From Camarhynchus parvulus (Eukaryota; Chordata; Aves; Passeriformes; Thraupidae): a DNA stretch of 64,000 nt. The stretch lies in assembly GCF_901933205.1 (NCBI RefSeq), contig NC_044601.1, positions 30,604,352 to 30,668,351 of the forward strand, written 5' to 3'. The position numbers and the translations under genes were made by a program. Below the pieces are notes generated by a model, which saw nothing but the letters and a program-made list of their open reading frames with translations, searched no databases and was not told where the DNA came from. Positions 1 to 14,500 of this stretch are shown here, piece after piece; the first letter of the stretch is position 1; every line of letters starts with the position of its first letter.

Positions 1-330
1 CAAACTCCTGCACGCGGCCAGGCTCCTTCCCTGCTGCACTCCCCCCTTCCCCCCTCCTTCTCCACAGCCGATATCACTTCAAGGCCATAGGCCCGTACTG
101 GCTTTCTCTCTCTCATCTTCTAGCTGGGGGTGCTGCCCAAATCTTCTCGGGGCCTCTCTCCCTCTGTCTCTCCTGGGGGGGGCTGCCCAACGCCTCCTGG
201 TGCCCCCACCACCCTTCCATCCTGAGGGGTCAGGCCTACCTCTGCCGGGCCGCAGGTTTCCCCTCCCCCGCCCAGCTCGAAGCCGGGCAGAGGAGGCCTT
301 GCCTCTTTGCTGGCCGGAAATCAAAGAGAG
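1..330. other. GC-rich, CpG-containing segment at the window edge
   Basis: The first 330 bases are clearly richer in C, G and CpG (about a dozen CpGs) than the following sequence and include pyrimidine-rich runs, one of which ends TTCTCCACAG at 67 and resembles a plus-strand splice acceptor. It may be the edge of a CpG island, a GC-rich repeat or a retroelement terminus that continues outside the window. No domain is recognisable in the 86-codon minus-strand frame (339-79). Confidence 0.4.
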
Positions 331-3300
331 AGCTCCCAAGGGAGTGCTCTGCTTCTAACCCCTGTGTTCTCAGAGGCGCATCCACCCTCAGTGGCCAAGC
401 CTGGTGTCAGTTTAGAATCTGAACACCTATTGGCCTCTGGCCACTCCATTCCTAGAAAACTTGTTTCCTGTAAACCCATGACACCTATGCTGTTTTCATG
501 CAGGTGTTCAGCAAAAGATAAAATGTTGAATCCACTTTTCTCTGCATCAGACTACTTTCAATTTGCCTTTGACTAAATATGAAGTACCCAGCTTCTTGCA
601 AAGAGCATTAGTAACTAAAGTGTGTCTGGTTCCTCATTGTTACTGGTTTTGTACATTCCTTCTCTGTTCTTTCTGGTTTGCCCTGTTGTTGGCATTATTT
701 ACCTCAAGAACACAGAGTAGTATACACATTGCTCCACAGGGACTTTCACATTGGGCCATAAAACAGCAGACATACTCTCTGGTTTGGCTTTTTACATTGT
801 ATTGTGGCCATGGCTGAGATGGACATGAAGATCTTGGGCACGCTTTCATTCTCATCTGTGGTATTTGCTTGTCTTTTGAGGCTATTTGCTACTTTGGACA
901 TCTCTGGAATAGTACTCAGTTGACAGCAACCATGTTTTCCATTGAGAGGAAAGCTTTGATTCATTACCATCTTAAAACAGAAAAGGATGTTTTTTGTAAC
1001 CTATTGATGGACGTGAAACTTTGCTTTTCACACCTTTCCTTCCATTTTAAGCATGCTCCGCTAAATATAACGGGTGTATGCAACACTTTTGATGTTTGCA
1101 GGGGATATCCCTGTCACACCACTGAAGATTTAATTGTACTTTTTGCAGTAACAGAGGTAAACAAGTTAGCTTGTCCTACTTTAGGGCAGAACCCTCTTTG
1201 TAACTCTTGTACCCCTTAACTTTTAGATTATTTAAGGTCTCTATTAGGCAGCAGTGTCTTTTGGTAGACTGATGGACTGAACTGGAACAAGCCAGGCAAG
1301 CTTTTGAGCCCACCAATGTATTTTGAGGCCTCTACAGTTTCAACAAATTAATCTAATCCCAGGGTTCTTATACTCCACAAGCATCGCTTTCTACTGGTGC
1401 TGAGACTTACCTTCACAAAGGTCAATGTGGCTCCCTGCATCTGTGGTGGATATGGCTTGATGTATGTGTACATGTGCTGTATATATATTAGTGAGCCTCT
1501 CTTAATGAAATTGACAGAGCTAAGATGTCACGGACCTAGCCATGGTCACAATGTTGTGGATGCTGGGTTATCACCTACAGGTATTGCCCTTAAACACAGT
1601 AACATGTAAGTGGCTAAGCTCGCTAAACTTGTCATATCTCTTGCCTTTAAACATTTCAAACACTTCTGGACCACTTGCCATCTGTCCTGATTTCTTTGTG
1701 CTGCAACCAAACCAGGAATATTTTGGAAAGCCTTACTGTTGTGTCCCTTCATTGCTCATAAGCCCAGCAATTTTGCTGCCAACACTCAGGAAACTGGGTA
1801 CACTCAGTCTGAGGTTTGTGAATTGTCAGCCTATCTCATATGCACCTTGTGTCCCACCATCCTCAGGTAATGCGATCACACTATTTATCCATGGGCATTT
1901 GGTCAGAGTCAGCAGCAGCCTACTGCCTGCAACATGGATGCTAACAAATAGCTTCTAAGATGCCTGTAGGTATGAAAGACCTCAGTTCAATAATGCTAAC
2001 AGCTCTGCTTCATTCTTTGAGCTCTTTGCACACAGTTTCTCTTCCTTCCCTCCACTACTGCCAAGGATCACAGCAGTTGGTAGAAACAAGACACCCTGGG
2101 AAACCATGTCCTGTTTTCACTTTCTGGCCTGTTTTTGTGTGCTGGAATGGAAGGAACTACAACTGTGGTGACTTCAGACACTGCCCTGGGTGACTTCTGT
2201 GCACATCTCACAGCCTAGAAATCCACCCTGGGGCAGTCAGGGTAAGGAGCCTCATGCATGCAAATGGCTTTCCCAGTGAGTGCAGCACAAGTTTTAATAT
2301 CTAGTTGACTCTTCAGGGCTGGATCCTGTCCAGGCTCAGCAATGTGATTGTATGTCACTGGCATTTCTTTCTGTCTGACTGGGGCAATGGCAATCTGCTG
2401 GGTCACTCCAGCTTTTCAGACACTGTCCCTCCATGTTCTACACTGCTTGTGTTGGGTTGGAAATACAGACAGGTACAGTGCTTAGGAAAATACCTAAATG
2501 CCCTTAGTCGGCATGTTTCAGCTGTAAAGTAACTGAAGCCATATTCTCTAGCTCTTGTATCCTCACCTCTCCTCATTTCCTGTTGCTTTCCCTAAACAGT
2601 TCCATGCAGAAAAAGTTCTCAGACCCTCTGGATCCCTGCAGAAGGTTTTGTGTATTTGACTGCTGGGACCTGAGAAGCAAGGCAGCGCTCATAAAGGAGG
2701 TGTCAGAGAAGTTCCTCGAATGACAAACAAAGTGAGCAAATAAGAACAAAAAGAAACCCAGCATGTGGACCTTCCCTCCAGCCTGGGCTGCCTCTTACCC
2801 ATCCTGCAGTGCTTGTACTCCCCTATTAATGTGATGTTTCCTGGGAAGTTGTTCAGAAAGCCTCAGGTGAAAGGTCTGCCTAGGAGAGATAGCTTTGCCT
2901 GGCCACTTTGACAAAAGCAGCTGCCCATACCCAGCACACTCTATTTGTAACATTATCTTAGGAAGATGCTCACAACTGATGTCTGCTCACAATAAGAGAA
3001 GAGTTTTCCTTTTCCTTAACTAGCACTTTGGTGGGGAGAGGAAAGCTTGCACGTGCCTCAGAAGTGAACTGCTTGCCTGTGTGGATCTAAGACACAGGAC
3101 TGGAGACAGAAGAGGGCAGAAGTCTCAGGGGGGCATTGCTTCTGGGCATGGGGAAGAAGTACAGCCAGGAACACTACAGGGAATAGGCAGTGCTGGCTGT
3201 GCTGAGAGTCACATGAGGCCTGGGAACAGCCGGGCTCTCGGCTTCAGTTACAGAGCAGCAGAACTGCACTTCAGAGACCATTTATCACTGCAATAAATCT

Positions 3301-4548
3301 TGCTTCTCACTGAGCACCTGTGGAAGCTGAGACATTTGACAGTGAGGAGGGCTCCTGTAGGCAGGGGTTTGGCAGCACAGGCAGGCAGCAGTTTGTACAG
3401 AGCTACACACTATTGCCAGTAATGTGACAGAAGCAATACTCTGTGACTAAAGTTGCTGTTTACAAGTATTTTCTTTTCTTGTTCCTGGTGTGGGCAGTGA
3501 GAAGAGGGGGATTTAGATTACGAAGTCTCTTTATAAGCAAAGAACTGAAAACAAAATTTTAAACAAATCCACAGTCTTACAGCTTCTGTATAACACACCA
3601 TGCATCGTTTCACCCACCCAGTTACCCCCAATCCTCCTCCCAGCCTCATTAGAAAGCTGCTGGCAGAGTGAGCCTTTCCTTCAGCATGAAGAGCTGGTCT
3701 TGCCATGCTCCCATTTTTAATGCTGCTTTTGCTGCAGAGAGCATGAGATGTCAGTGCCTTCTCACACCATATCCACACCCTGCTGCACGCAGCAGTGAGT
3801 CAGCACCAGATGCTTGCAGGCTTGGGAGTCTCAGTTTCATCAGCTGTAAATCCCTGCAGCTCCACTGGCTACAAGAGTTCCTCAGAGCAACACCAGCTGG
3901 AAGCCTGCCCTGTAAATCTTGGGGGATGAGCTGCCCAAGCAGCTTCTCCTCAAGCTGGCCCTGCACATGGGTCTCATTCGTCCTAGTTCCCAAGTCCATT
4001 TCCACTCCTCCTGAAACATGACATGGCTAGGTGGAACTGGGAACTGGGCTCTTTGTTTAGACTAAGATACAGAGTTTGCTTCATCTGTAGTCTAAATAAG
4101 TACAAATGAAAGTCAGGAGCTTCTGTGCCTGTGTGCAGGGAAGCAGAAGGGGTGCAGCCTGCTTCTGTGTCTTCATGGAAAGAAAATGGGCATTTGCAAA
4201 GCCTGTACACATCTAGTTTGGAGACAGACTGAATATCCATTATGTGCGCACTAGCAGCAGCCTATTTTTAGCCACTGGGCAGTCATAGGGTATCTGTCAG
4301 TGCAGTGTTCAAATCTTATCCCATGCCTTCCATTTTCTTTCCCCCTCTCTTCAAGTCTTCACCACCCCTCCCCCAAACCTCCCCCTTCTTACAGAATCTG
4401 GGAGATGTTTGGTGATGTAGGTAATGAGATTCCATCTCCACACAGACAACATTCAAGAAGGTTCATTCAATCATTCAAGAAGGTTTTACCTCCTTCCTCC
4501 ATGACTTTTCACAACAAACAGATCAACAGACAGTTCTACAATCACATA

Positions 4549-4647
4549 CCCTTCCCTTTCCCTTCCCTTCCTTCCCTTCCCTTCCCTTCCCTTCCCTTCC
4601 CTTCCCTTCCCTTCCCTTCCCTTCCCTTCCCTTCCCTTCCCTTCCCT
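4549..4647. repeat. CCCTT pentanucleotide microsatellite
   Basis: About 99 bp of pyrimidine-only repeat on the plus strand, with roughly 15 uninterrupted CCCTT units after a slightly irregular start. On the NRG1 sense strand it reads AAGGG. Such mirror-symmetric purine/pyrimidine tracts can form triplex structures and vary in length. The open frames it creates in every phase (for example PSLPFPSLPF or GKGREGKGRE) are artefacts of the repeat. Confidence 0.97.
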
Positions 4648-7600
4648 GAAGCATGACCTTCTTCTCTGCATTGTGCCATGTGATGGGTTACAATAAGAAT
4701 CTGAAACACTGACACTATTTTGTTACCATAATGACTTTGCAAGTGCATGTGCCTCCTGGTATCCCATGTTGAAATGAGATCATGGAGTCTGAGGGGTTAA
4801 CAGGAGTGACACAGCCCTCACATGCATTGCTAGAGTCGGGGATGACAGAAGCAGCACACAATCTGCTAAGTGAAGCAGCACACAGGGCCCAGTGCTGACA
4901 TATAGGCATAATACATTTTTATTCTGCTATGTTTTATGCTATGTCATACCCAAAAAACATATCTCAAATGGTCTGAGGCACCAGAAAGTAATGATAAGAT
5001 TGGCAAAGCAATGAAAAAAAATAGTGTTGAAGTTACAAACAAAATCAGGTAAAACATTCCAAACAACAGCACAAAATAGGACTCTAACATGGTTACTACC
5101 CAGAAATGCTCAGCTACACAAAACTGATATTTTAGCAGTCTTATGCATAGCCTCTAAGTAAGAACTGATTTTTCATATCAAATTCTCTTAAACTAGTATC
5201 TAAAAGAATTCCCCTCACTTAAGAATTCCCTTATTTCCCCTCATATTAGGATGGAGTCTGGACTACTTCCAACATAACTCCACTATAGGAGTTGAGGAGT
5301 TGAGGCATCTTGTCCTCATCTGTATAGAGTTACTCCAAGTTAGTGCTGTACTTTCAAACTCAACTGTGAGTCCAGAAGACTGTCAGTAAAAAACATCTAT
5401 GGGCAGTAATTTCCTCATCTACTCCAGCTCTGTCCCCAAAATATACAAGGCTTCACTGTCCCTGTGACTTAGAAATAGGCAGACCCCAGCAGGCAAAAGC
5501 TGTTATATTGATGGAGAACTGAAAATATTCAACAGCTGTGAGTCTCCCCAGTCATTTACCTCTGAATTTCAATGAGTATCTCAACACTAAATCACTCTCT
5601 TCCAAAGTTAATTTATAACCACTTTTTGTCTCTGTACTAGTACTCTGGAAACCTGTGGGCAGGCTAGCAGTTTTAAAATGTTGATTCACATATTTTGTCA
5701 TCTAAAATACTACAAATAATCATCCTCTTCTTGTCTTGCAAGAAACAGGCAAGAGCTCCAGTGACTGAACAGTCTTTCAGGGAGGACATGTTAGCAATCC
5801 CCTGAACTCAGTAAGTGATCAGAGGTATCCAGAGGCTCAAGGGGAATGCAGAATGAGGGTATTAAAACAGTCTCTGTAGCCCATGGGCAGAGGAAGATTA
5901 CCCCAAAATGGTCCCAGCATTCAAATGAGACTGCTGCACTCCACTTCCTGAGAATACAGCCTTTCTCATTCTGCTGCATAGTGAGTTAGCAGAAAATGAT
6001 GTGCTAACTGAGAAATGTCTTATAAATTACAGTCTGGAGATGCTACTGACTAAATGCATGCTGGCTATGGTGCTGGTGTGCTGCCTGCCTATTTGCTTGC
6101 TGTGTGAGAGCAGAGATTTTCTCTCATTTTGCAGATCTCACAATAGGAGTTGTGTGTACCCAGAGGGCACCACCTGCTACCCCCACCATCCACCCCCTCC
6201 CGCTTCACACAGCTGTCTTTGGCCATGTCCACGTGGCATTTCTTACGTCTGGGGTAGGTATTTCTGCAATGGATCAGTTTTTATCCCAAACCCCAACACC
6301 CTAAAACCAAATCTAACCCCAAAAACAGACTGTAGAAGCAGCAGATTTGTACTCCTGGAAGAGGACATGGAGACAGCTCATGGGGTGTTACAAAGGCTAT
6401 TCACTCATGACTAAGCTATTTTTGACTTTTTGAGTCTTTTAATATTCAAACAACATTTCTTCCTTCACATTGTGCTGGAATCACAATGTGAAAGATCACT
6501 GTTTTTCAAACCACAGTGCCACAGACTCTGTCCAAGGGTATGAAGCACAAGAAAATCTGGGTTTGTCTGTGTAGCATTTTGGCTTCTTTACTGCTTATTT
6601 AATGAGTTTTACTGTTTGCATATCTTCAATTTCTAGGAGAAAAAGCCTGTTCCAGTTGTGATGAAGAGTACTAACACCTTCCTAAAACAGGGTGCTTTTC
6701 AGCAAACGTTCTGAGGGTCTTCATGACAGACCTGTTGGGCAGCTGGGATGAGGGCCAGCCCCAGGCAGAGCAGCCTGAAATCTTGGAACATATAGTGATC
6801 AACAAATCACTGCTCAGTGGTTTATAAGCTGGTACACAGACCAGTTTCAAAGGCAGATGTGCCCATTGCAGACCTGGGTGACACTCTTTCTAATGGTGAT
6901 ATTACCATCTTGATACCCCAGAGTAGCAGCTTAAAAACTCATTAGAGGAGGAAACTCCTTGCTCAGCACTGGGCTGCAGCAATGAAACAGGACCCAATTT
7001 CTTCTGTATGACTGCAACTCAGTTGGTTCATTCATACTGTTGTCCTATCCTTGTAATGGAAAGAAACACACTGCAGAACAGTCCAAGACCAGTTCCCGCC
7101 AGATTCCATCCTACAGGCAGAACATCCCCCTTATTTCTAAAATTATCTGCTTTGCTGCATGGTTTTGGCCCAGGGTACTGCCCATGCATTCACATCACCT
7201 CCTGAGACCACACACACACATCCTTGCTTGTGCATCCTGTTTCCATCCACTGCCAGGAAACATTACACATAATATATAATGTGCATAAAACCACAAGCAC
7301 TGAGATAGGGCACAAAAGAAGATGAAAAATACATATCTATTTTGATTTGCTTGAATGAAATGGCCACAAATGAAGCTTAAAAACTAAAGAAACAAGACTC
7401 AAACTATGGAGAATGAGACAACAGGGATCTTATCCCTTCCAGTGTGGGGGTCAGGCAGATGTACTGGGGAGGTATGAGCAGGAGGAGAGGGTGTCAGATC
7501 TCTGATGCTGCCACAGCTACAAAGCAAGCTGTTCTCTCCTTTCTGCCACACTTCCCTTTTTCAGAGTAAGAGCTGTTAAGAATTGCACTACTTGTTATGT

Positions 7601-8504
7601 CTTCCTCTCAAATCCTGTTCCTGCTTTGCATACTGCTTTTTCTGTATCTGCAGCTATCCTTATTTTTCTCCCTGTAAATCTCTGGAGCATCTTTGCATTC
7701 TCCTCAGGGTGCCTTCCATCCTGGCTTAGGAAGTTAGTCCCTGCATTTCCAGAAATGTGTTTGCTGCTCAACTTTGTTAACCCTTTGCTCACTTCCTCTG
7801 ACTGTGCATACAACTTGCTCCACCTAACTTTCAGTTTTGGCCTGAAGGCCCTGTGTGTGGAAGGAGAATCAGTTCCAGCATCAGGGAAAGCAAGATACCA
7901 ACAAGGCACAGGGCTTAGAGAGAGTGAGATGTGCATATCCAGCTGGCTGTCAATGTCATCTGCATAGCTGAAAAATCCCAGAGGGTGTGGATTAGCATGC
8001 GTGAGAGTTGAAGTGGGGTACTCTGCAGTGAATTTTTTTTTAGGAAGCACTGACTTGTTGCAAACCAAAAGTCCTAATTCCTACAAAGTTTTCAGCTGGA
8101 CTTGGGACAGCAGCCTTTGGAGACAGGGATGGCTGGTGTGCTTAACGAGGCCGTAAGAGACATGGTATCAAGGCCCTTGTCCCCTGAAGTGGGAATGAAT
8201 CTGCATTCCATGTACTGAACTGGATTATGTTCACTGTTGAGCTTCTAGTGCTCAGTGCACTGGAAAAGAATGAGTTTTGTTATGGTGCCCAACAGAAACA
8301 CCTCAGACAGAGTCCTGAGCAACCCAAGAGCACATCAGCATCTTAGGGCTTATATTCACAGGTGCCGACTGTGCCTTTAGAAAGTGGAGGTGCAAAGACT
8401 CCCACCCTGAAAGGGTGAGTCTGTGAGACCTGCAGGAACACAGGAAACCCGCTTCTAACCCAAGTATAGAGGGGACAATAATCCTGGGCAGATGGTGTAA
8501 CTCT

Positions 8505-8590
8505 TTGTATGGTCTTGTGCAGGGCCAGGAGTTGGACTCAATGTTCCTTGTGGGTCCCTTCCAATTCACCATATTCTATGATTTTGTGGT
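8505..8590 (+). mobile_element. CR1 LINE 3'-end fragment
   Basis: The stretch reads GTTGGACTCAATG, then GGGTCCCTTCCAATTC and ends ATTCTATGATTTTGTGG. This is the characteristic 3' terminus of the chicken repeat 1 LINE, with its terminal 8-bp ATTCTATG-type units decayed. Only the last hundred or so bases are recognisable, as is usual for 5'-truncated CR1 copies; the fragment could start somewhat earlier, around 8440. It lies antisense to NRG1 within the intron and supports an avian or reptilian source. Confidence 0.82.
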
Positions 8591-11500
8591 TCAGTGACCT
8601 AGCCATTAACAATCTCCTTTCTCAGTCCTCCTTCAAGTTTCATTCCCCACCACCTGACTCCAAGAGCCACACTCTCCATCCCAGGTCTGGCCAGCCTTAA
8701 TGAGCAGTGCTGAACTGAGGGCAAGAGCAATCCCGGTTTATTTTTCTCACATGCAGATCCAGCACAATTGTTCCTGCAAAACTGCAGAGGATTCTTTGCA
8801 GATGCAGCACAGGACTTCTCAGAGGACGAGCTAAAGGTAACTGTATGGAGCTGCTATACAAAAGTACTTTAATTGCTTTTGATGCTGCAGACTAACTTCA
8901 TTAAGCCCTAGGCAGATGAGTCATAGTAGCAGGCTGTACTGGTGAAGGAAACACAATGTGACATAGGGAGAAAGGCAGCCTTTCCGCAATAATTAGACAA
9001 TTACTGTTGTAAGTGGAACTTCCTGATATCTTGCCTTGAGCTGGACTTTAACAGCAGGTGATCAGAGACATCCTCAAGGACCAAGATGCTAAACAGTGTC
9101 CAGCTTATCTGGCTTCTGTTGAAATGAATGAAGCAATGGTTTTCCCTCAAGGAGCCTAAGTGCCTTCAAAGCTCACACTTTCCTTACTTCTTTCCAGCAA
9201 AGAGAAAACTAGTACCACACAATCTACGTCCGCTGCCTTCACACAGTTAGATCTTGTTCACCTGGCAGAGCCTCACCAGTATTGTAGGGGAAGAGAATGT
9301 CCTTGCTGTGAGACTGAACCTGGAAGGCAAATCCTGCAACATTCACAACTCATCTGGCAGCAAAAAGGACACAGCACACTTTCTGCCATGACTGTGCTAC
9401 GCGGAGGTCCAAGCTCTCTGCTGTGGTCACTGTGGTCACTGTTACACACAGTAACTAATGCAGGTGTCGGCCCTGTTCTTGAGATGCTGGTGCAATCCCC
9501 ACTTGCCTGTCCAGAAATGCACCTGAGACAGACTCTTGGCAGCTGTCACCATGAGCTCAGTGAGGCAGTGTCACAAGAGCTCAGGCCTTGCTAAAACTGT
9601 GATGGCAAGAGAACTTAGAAGGAAGTAATCCTGTGTGAAGGCTTGCTTATGAATTTCGGTATCTGAAATTACTACTGTTACCTGTAGAAAGAAAAAGCTG
9701 TGATGAAGATCCTCCTGATGAGATCACACCATGAGACCTGCTTCACCAGCTACATGCATATGGCCAATGTGAGCTGATGGAAAGGGTCCCTTCAGCTTTT
9801 CCTTTTTGTGGTCAGTGTGGGTCCAGCACTTAATAGACTCTGACTGCAAGAGGTAGTCCCCTCAGTGTACAACAAAGGGAAAACATGCTGCCACCCAAAA
9901 TGGGCTGCAAAATGAACTGCAAGGTTTGGTACTTTTTTCCCCTTTGTTTGGTCTCTTGACGTAATATCTAGCCCTCAGGTGAGAGCGAATTACTTCTAGG
10001 CATACATGTGCTAGAAAGTATTCAAACTCATAAGATAATCTTCTAGGACTCTGTTACTTATATTTTCGTATAGCAAACATGTACTGTGAAGGCAAGAGCA
10101 AAAAAATTCAGCGAGTGAAGCTGAATTAGGAAGAACCTACTCTTGACATAATAAGTTGTCTTACTGATATTGCAACAATGAACACTAATGTGAACGTCTT
10201 CTTTTATTTCTCATCCCCCCCACTGTGAAGTAAGTAGCTATATCGTGAAAATTACCAGGTTCTGAAAAGTTATGAAATATTTGCAGGAATGACGCAATTT
10301 TCATGACAATATTGTCCTGAGAAGAGTTATTACATAATATATTTGCAAAAAAACTTTGCCAACAAACGGCAAAAGCTTTTTAATTTATCATTAAGTGCTG
10401 AAGTTTACATAAAAATCTTGAGCAGCATGGTATTGGAATGTTATGCTTCCCTACATCTTTAAGTAATTCATTAAAATAACTGTAATAACTAATTAATGCA
10501 TAGCAGTCTATAGTGGCTGTTGCTGTGCAGATCTAGTGGTAACTGCAGAAGCAAGCACCTTTTTCAGAACCTGATTTTTATTAGAGTTTTTACTTTTTGC
10601 TGCAGAGACTATGTAGGAGCAGCTGCAGCTTCTTTGTGCAAGTTTATTTGGTTTCTCAAGGACTAAAATATGCTTCTCCTCCTTTATGTTGTAGTGTGGG
10701 AAGGTAGAGTGGGGATGGATTTTCAGCTAGCTATGTGTTTGTGCCCTGACTGTTTCTGGTGAAGCCTAGATCAAACACTGTTGTGGACAATCCCTGCATG
10801 TTTAACCATGAAAAATAACACGGCTCATCATACATTTGGGAGAGAAGACAAATGTCAAATTTTGCTGAGTCAGTCTAGTTACCTGTTCTCTACCACTGAG
10901 GACTTACTGCCATTATAATATCTGATTCTTGATGTTTTTGTAAGTGAGGATTACAAGAGCCAGTATGGCTAGGGAGTTTTTCCAGGTAACCAAACAGACA
11001 TTGAGCTTCTTCCAAAATTTTTTACACTTCCCTTTTCCATTCTCACTGTTAGTTTATTCTCATAATCAATACATTTATGGAATGAGGGCGCAATGGTAGC
11101 AGCTTTCTAAAAACTATATAAAAAAAGCCAGTGCTTTCTTGTGGCATCCCATGAAAAGCAACGTTCACCAAGGCTCCCTCATTTCAATTGCAAATCTGGA
11201 ATGTGGCAAGTTTATAGAATGGGTGTGAGATTGCACATTTAAATGTGATCTGGGTTAAAGCTGCTATAAGACTGGTTCTATTATCCTGCCGACACATTCA
11301 CTGGATTTGTGCTGGCATGGAAGAGGAGGGCGAAAGACTCCTTTTTGTGGGGCTCCCAGACTCCACTGTCACATTTATAATTGCACAACTCCCAGGCCAG
11401 CAATACCAGTGGTCCCTTGTCCCTGTGCATAAGGGATATCTTCCTGGCTCTCTCCCTCCCTCAGGATACATGCATTGTTTTCTGGCACTGTGCTGCCTTC

Positions 11501-14500
11501 TACCAGTTAGCTCCAGAACTATCACCGAAGAAGCCACACGGATGCAGGAAGTGGCAGAACCCAATTAAGGTTTTGTGCTTTGCTGGAAGGGAACTAGAGC
11601 TCTATTCCTGCCTCTGCTATATGCTTCCATTGCAATGTTAGCAAGCGAGGATGTTCTCAGACATGGCCACTAATCTCATTTCATTCCTTTTTCTGACAGC
11701 TGGGGCCTGATCTTTCCAAAACATTGTGCCTTCTGAGTGCTGCTGGCAAGCAACTGAATGGGTAAAAGTCTCAATGCTCAAGCTCTGAGGGCATAAGGGA
11801 GAGGCTATATAAGATGGTAGCACATTTGCAAGTGGTTACACCTGGTCCAGTTCCTGTGGGGAGGAGCATGAACACCTGCAAAGCTACATAAGAGATCACA
11901 CATAAGAGCTAAATCAGTGGGGTAGTTTGTGTTTGGCCACTATCTCACCCTTGAAGGTACCAACAAAGACTCTCAGCTGAGGATCTCCGACTTAGCCATC
12001 TGATAACTCGGCCAAAGAACCCATTTTGCAAATCACATGTAAACAAGTGAGTGACCCAAACTGTTTTATGTGACTCATACTCTCTGAAAAGGCACGTTGT
12101 AAACAGTTTTTATGGCTAAAAATGATTATAATCTGTCAATTACAGCATGCTACACAACGGGGCACAAGTGTTCCACATTTTTGTCATTTGTCACACATTG
12201 CTATGGCTTGTGTCACACACTGGCAAAACTATAAAGGCTGAGAAGTTTGGTTATGGTCTTGATAGTATGAGTGCATAGCAGGCAGTCTCTTCATGAGAAA
12301 AGATTTTGAAAAACAGAAGAAGGATGCTGGGAACAGAATGAAGCAGCCACAAATGCACAGGTAGGGATGAACAATTCTACAAAACGATATCTGAGTCATT
12401 ATGGATCACAAATAGTGAGAAACAACAAAGCCACAAAAAAAATCATGTCCCATGGCATGCTGCATCAGTAAGCCCCACATGGAAGACTGCAGTTCACTCC
12501 TTGAAGAAGGAAGATGTGGACAAACCAAGAAGAGTCCAGTAATAATCACCCCAAACACAAGCATGAACATATGAACACATGAATTGAAATGAGGGAATGA
12601 CTTCAAGATTAGAAATGCTGAAATGGGGTAACAGATACTATACACATTCAAGATGCAGACCTGGCCCTTAGCAGCGTAACAACTTAATGCTACTGCTGCT
12701 GCAGATCATTGCAGACCAAAATTTGACTTTGCCAGGATAGGGAGGTTCCCTACTGATACCAGATACAGGCTGTTTGCATTTGCCCTTTCAGAGTTCAAAC
12801 TCTAATGCAGTTCAGTGCACAGGAGAGGCTAGCCCTACAACAAGCCTTGTAATCCCTTGTAATTTTCAAGGAAGGATTTTCAGATAACCTGCTCCATGCT
12901 TCTTCTGGTAGAACCATATTAATTAAATGAGCCTTCAACAAATTTCTTTCTGCAACCTTTAAACTCTTACATTAAGAGCACTAGCACTAGACAACAGAGC
13001 TAAAGGACTTTAGTTTTTAGAATAGGTTTACAATGCTTTTTTACAACTAATGCAAAAATTTCCAGTCTGCTTGGGGCAGCTGAGAAAACCATTTGTTTGG
13101 CTCAGAACTTCTTTTCATAGTCAAGAAGAGTTGTTATATTCCATGGACATGATTTTCTGAGCAACACAGGACATGCAAGTCTTGAGACAGCGAGGAGAAA
13201 TTATCAGGGAGTGAAAAAGATCCTGATGCTCTGTTTGGCAAACATTTGGTGTTTGGATCATGGTATGTTTGTGTGCATGTACATATGCATACGAACACAT
13301 AAAATTCTGTATAGGGTTGACTGGAAAGCAATATTCGCAATTCATCAGCTTAGTGTCATTTGGAGGATGCTGGATGTTTAGTACTGGGAATATAATAGTC
13401 ATTTCCTGTGGGAAAAAACTATTAATGGAGTAATTCCAAAAAGTTTAAAAGATTATGCAATGTGTTTCTGAAACATTCTAGAGGATTTAAAACATTTGTA
13501 ACATCATGCAGATCTTCCACAAATAACATATATGGGTCTGTTTATTTTTTATTCAGCCAAAGTGGATACTTTTTAGAACAAGAAAAAGTAAACCAGAAGT
13601 CTGGCCTGAAGAAAAAAAAGTTCTGTTGAAGTCTAGATTACTGAAGTTGCCAAGATTTGAAGCCCATGTTCTCAATAAAAGGTTATATAGTTCATCTTGC
13701 CAATCCCAAGTGCTGAAAACTCATGAAATTGGCATGAAAATTAAAATCTCACTAAAATGATACACTAGGTTTGGCCTCTGGATTTTTGATCTTTAGCTGT
13801 GCAGATTTTCAAACTTATTTTTGCAATAATCACAATCAGAAATTATGAAAAAATAGTCTTACAGAGGAATGAAGTACAGATGCTCATGTAGTATCAGGAC
13901 TGAATAGGCTGATACTTTGTCAAGAAAGCTTTGAGTACCAAGAGTTTCGTGTCTGTATCTTAATGATATCACAAGCCATGCTCCATTGCTTATGTTTTAA
14001 TTGCTACATCGGTGGAATATATCACTTGGTTACAAGCAACCTCTAAGTCAATTGTTCTGACAATCCATGTTTCTGAAGTGCTTTTTATTGCAAAACAGGT
14101 ATCTCTAAAGAATTATTATCATAATTAACATTTGCAGATCTTTAGTCAATTGTAATTAGTAATTTTTGACAACAGCTGACCAAATCAGGGCCTCGATCCA
14201 AGTAACAGCTGACACCATCTACATTGGTTGAATTCACAAAAGCAGGAGCTTTTATCGACAATCTAGGTAAATAATGGCAACACAGATGCTATGGGGAAAA
14301 TGTGCTACTGCAGCAAGAGCCCCATATCACCTCCTACTGCAGGCAGAAAGCCAGTGGAAAGCAATGCTGGATTTAATTTTTGACAACAGCGAAATATTTA
14401 TTGCGATGAAATAGACCAAGGCTAGAGACGCAGAAATTGTTTTTCCACTGGCAGTGCAACCTTTCTCTGATGCATGGGCAAATCTTCAGAGGGATTTATC

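Noticed and set aside
58..67. Pyrimidine tract ending in CAG, resembling a plus-strand splice acceptor
   Set aside because: No recognisable coding sequence follows, and a GC-rich C/T run yields such matches by chance; kept only as a remark on the edge segment.
4300..4748. Open frames encoding SLPFP or GKGRE repeats
   Set aside because: Produced by the CCCTT microsatellite, whose 5-nt unit leaves frames open.
7595..8068. 157-codon minus-strand open frame in NRG1 sense orientation
   Set aside because: No splice sites in suitable phase, no resemblance to any NRG1 isoform segment, and no recognised domain.
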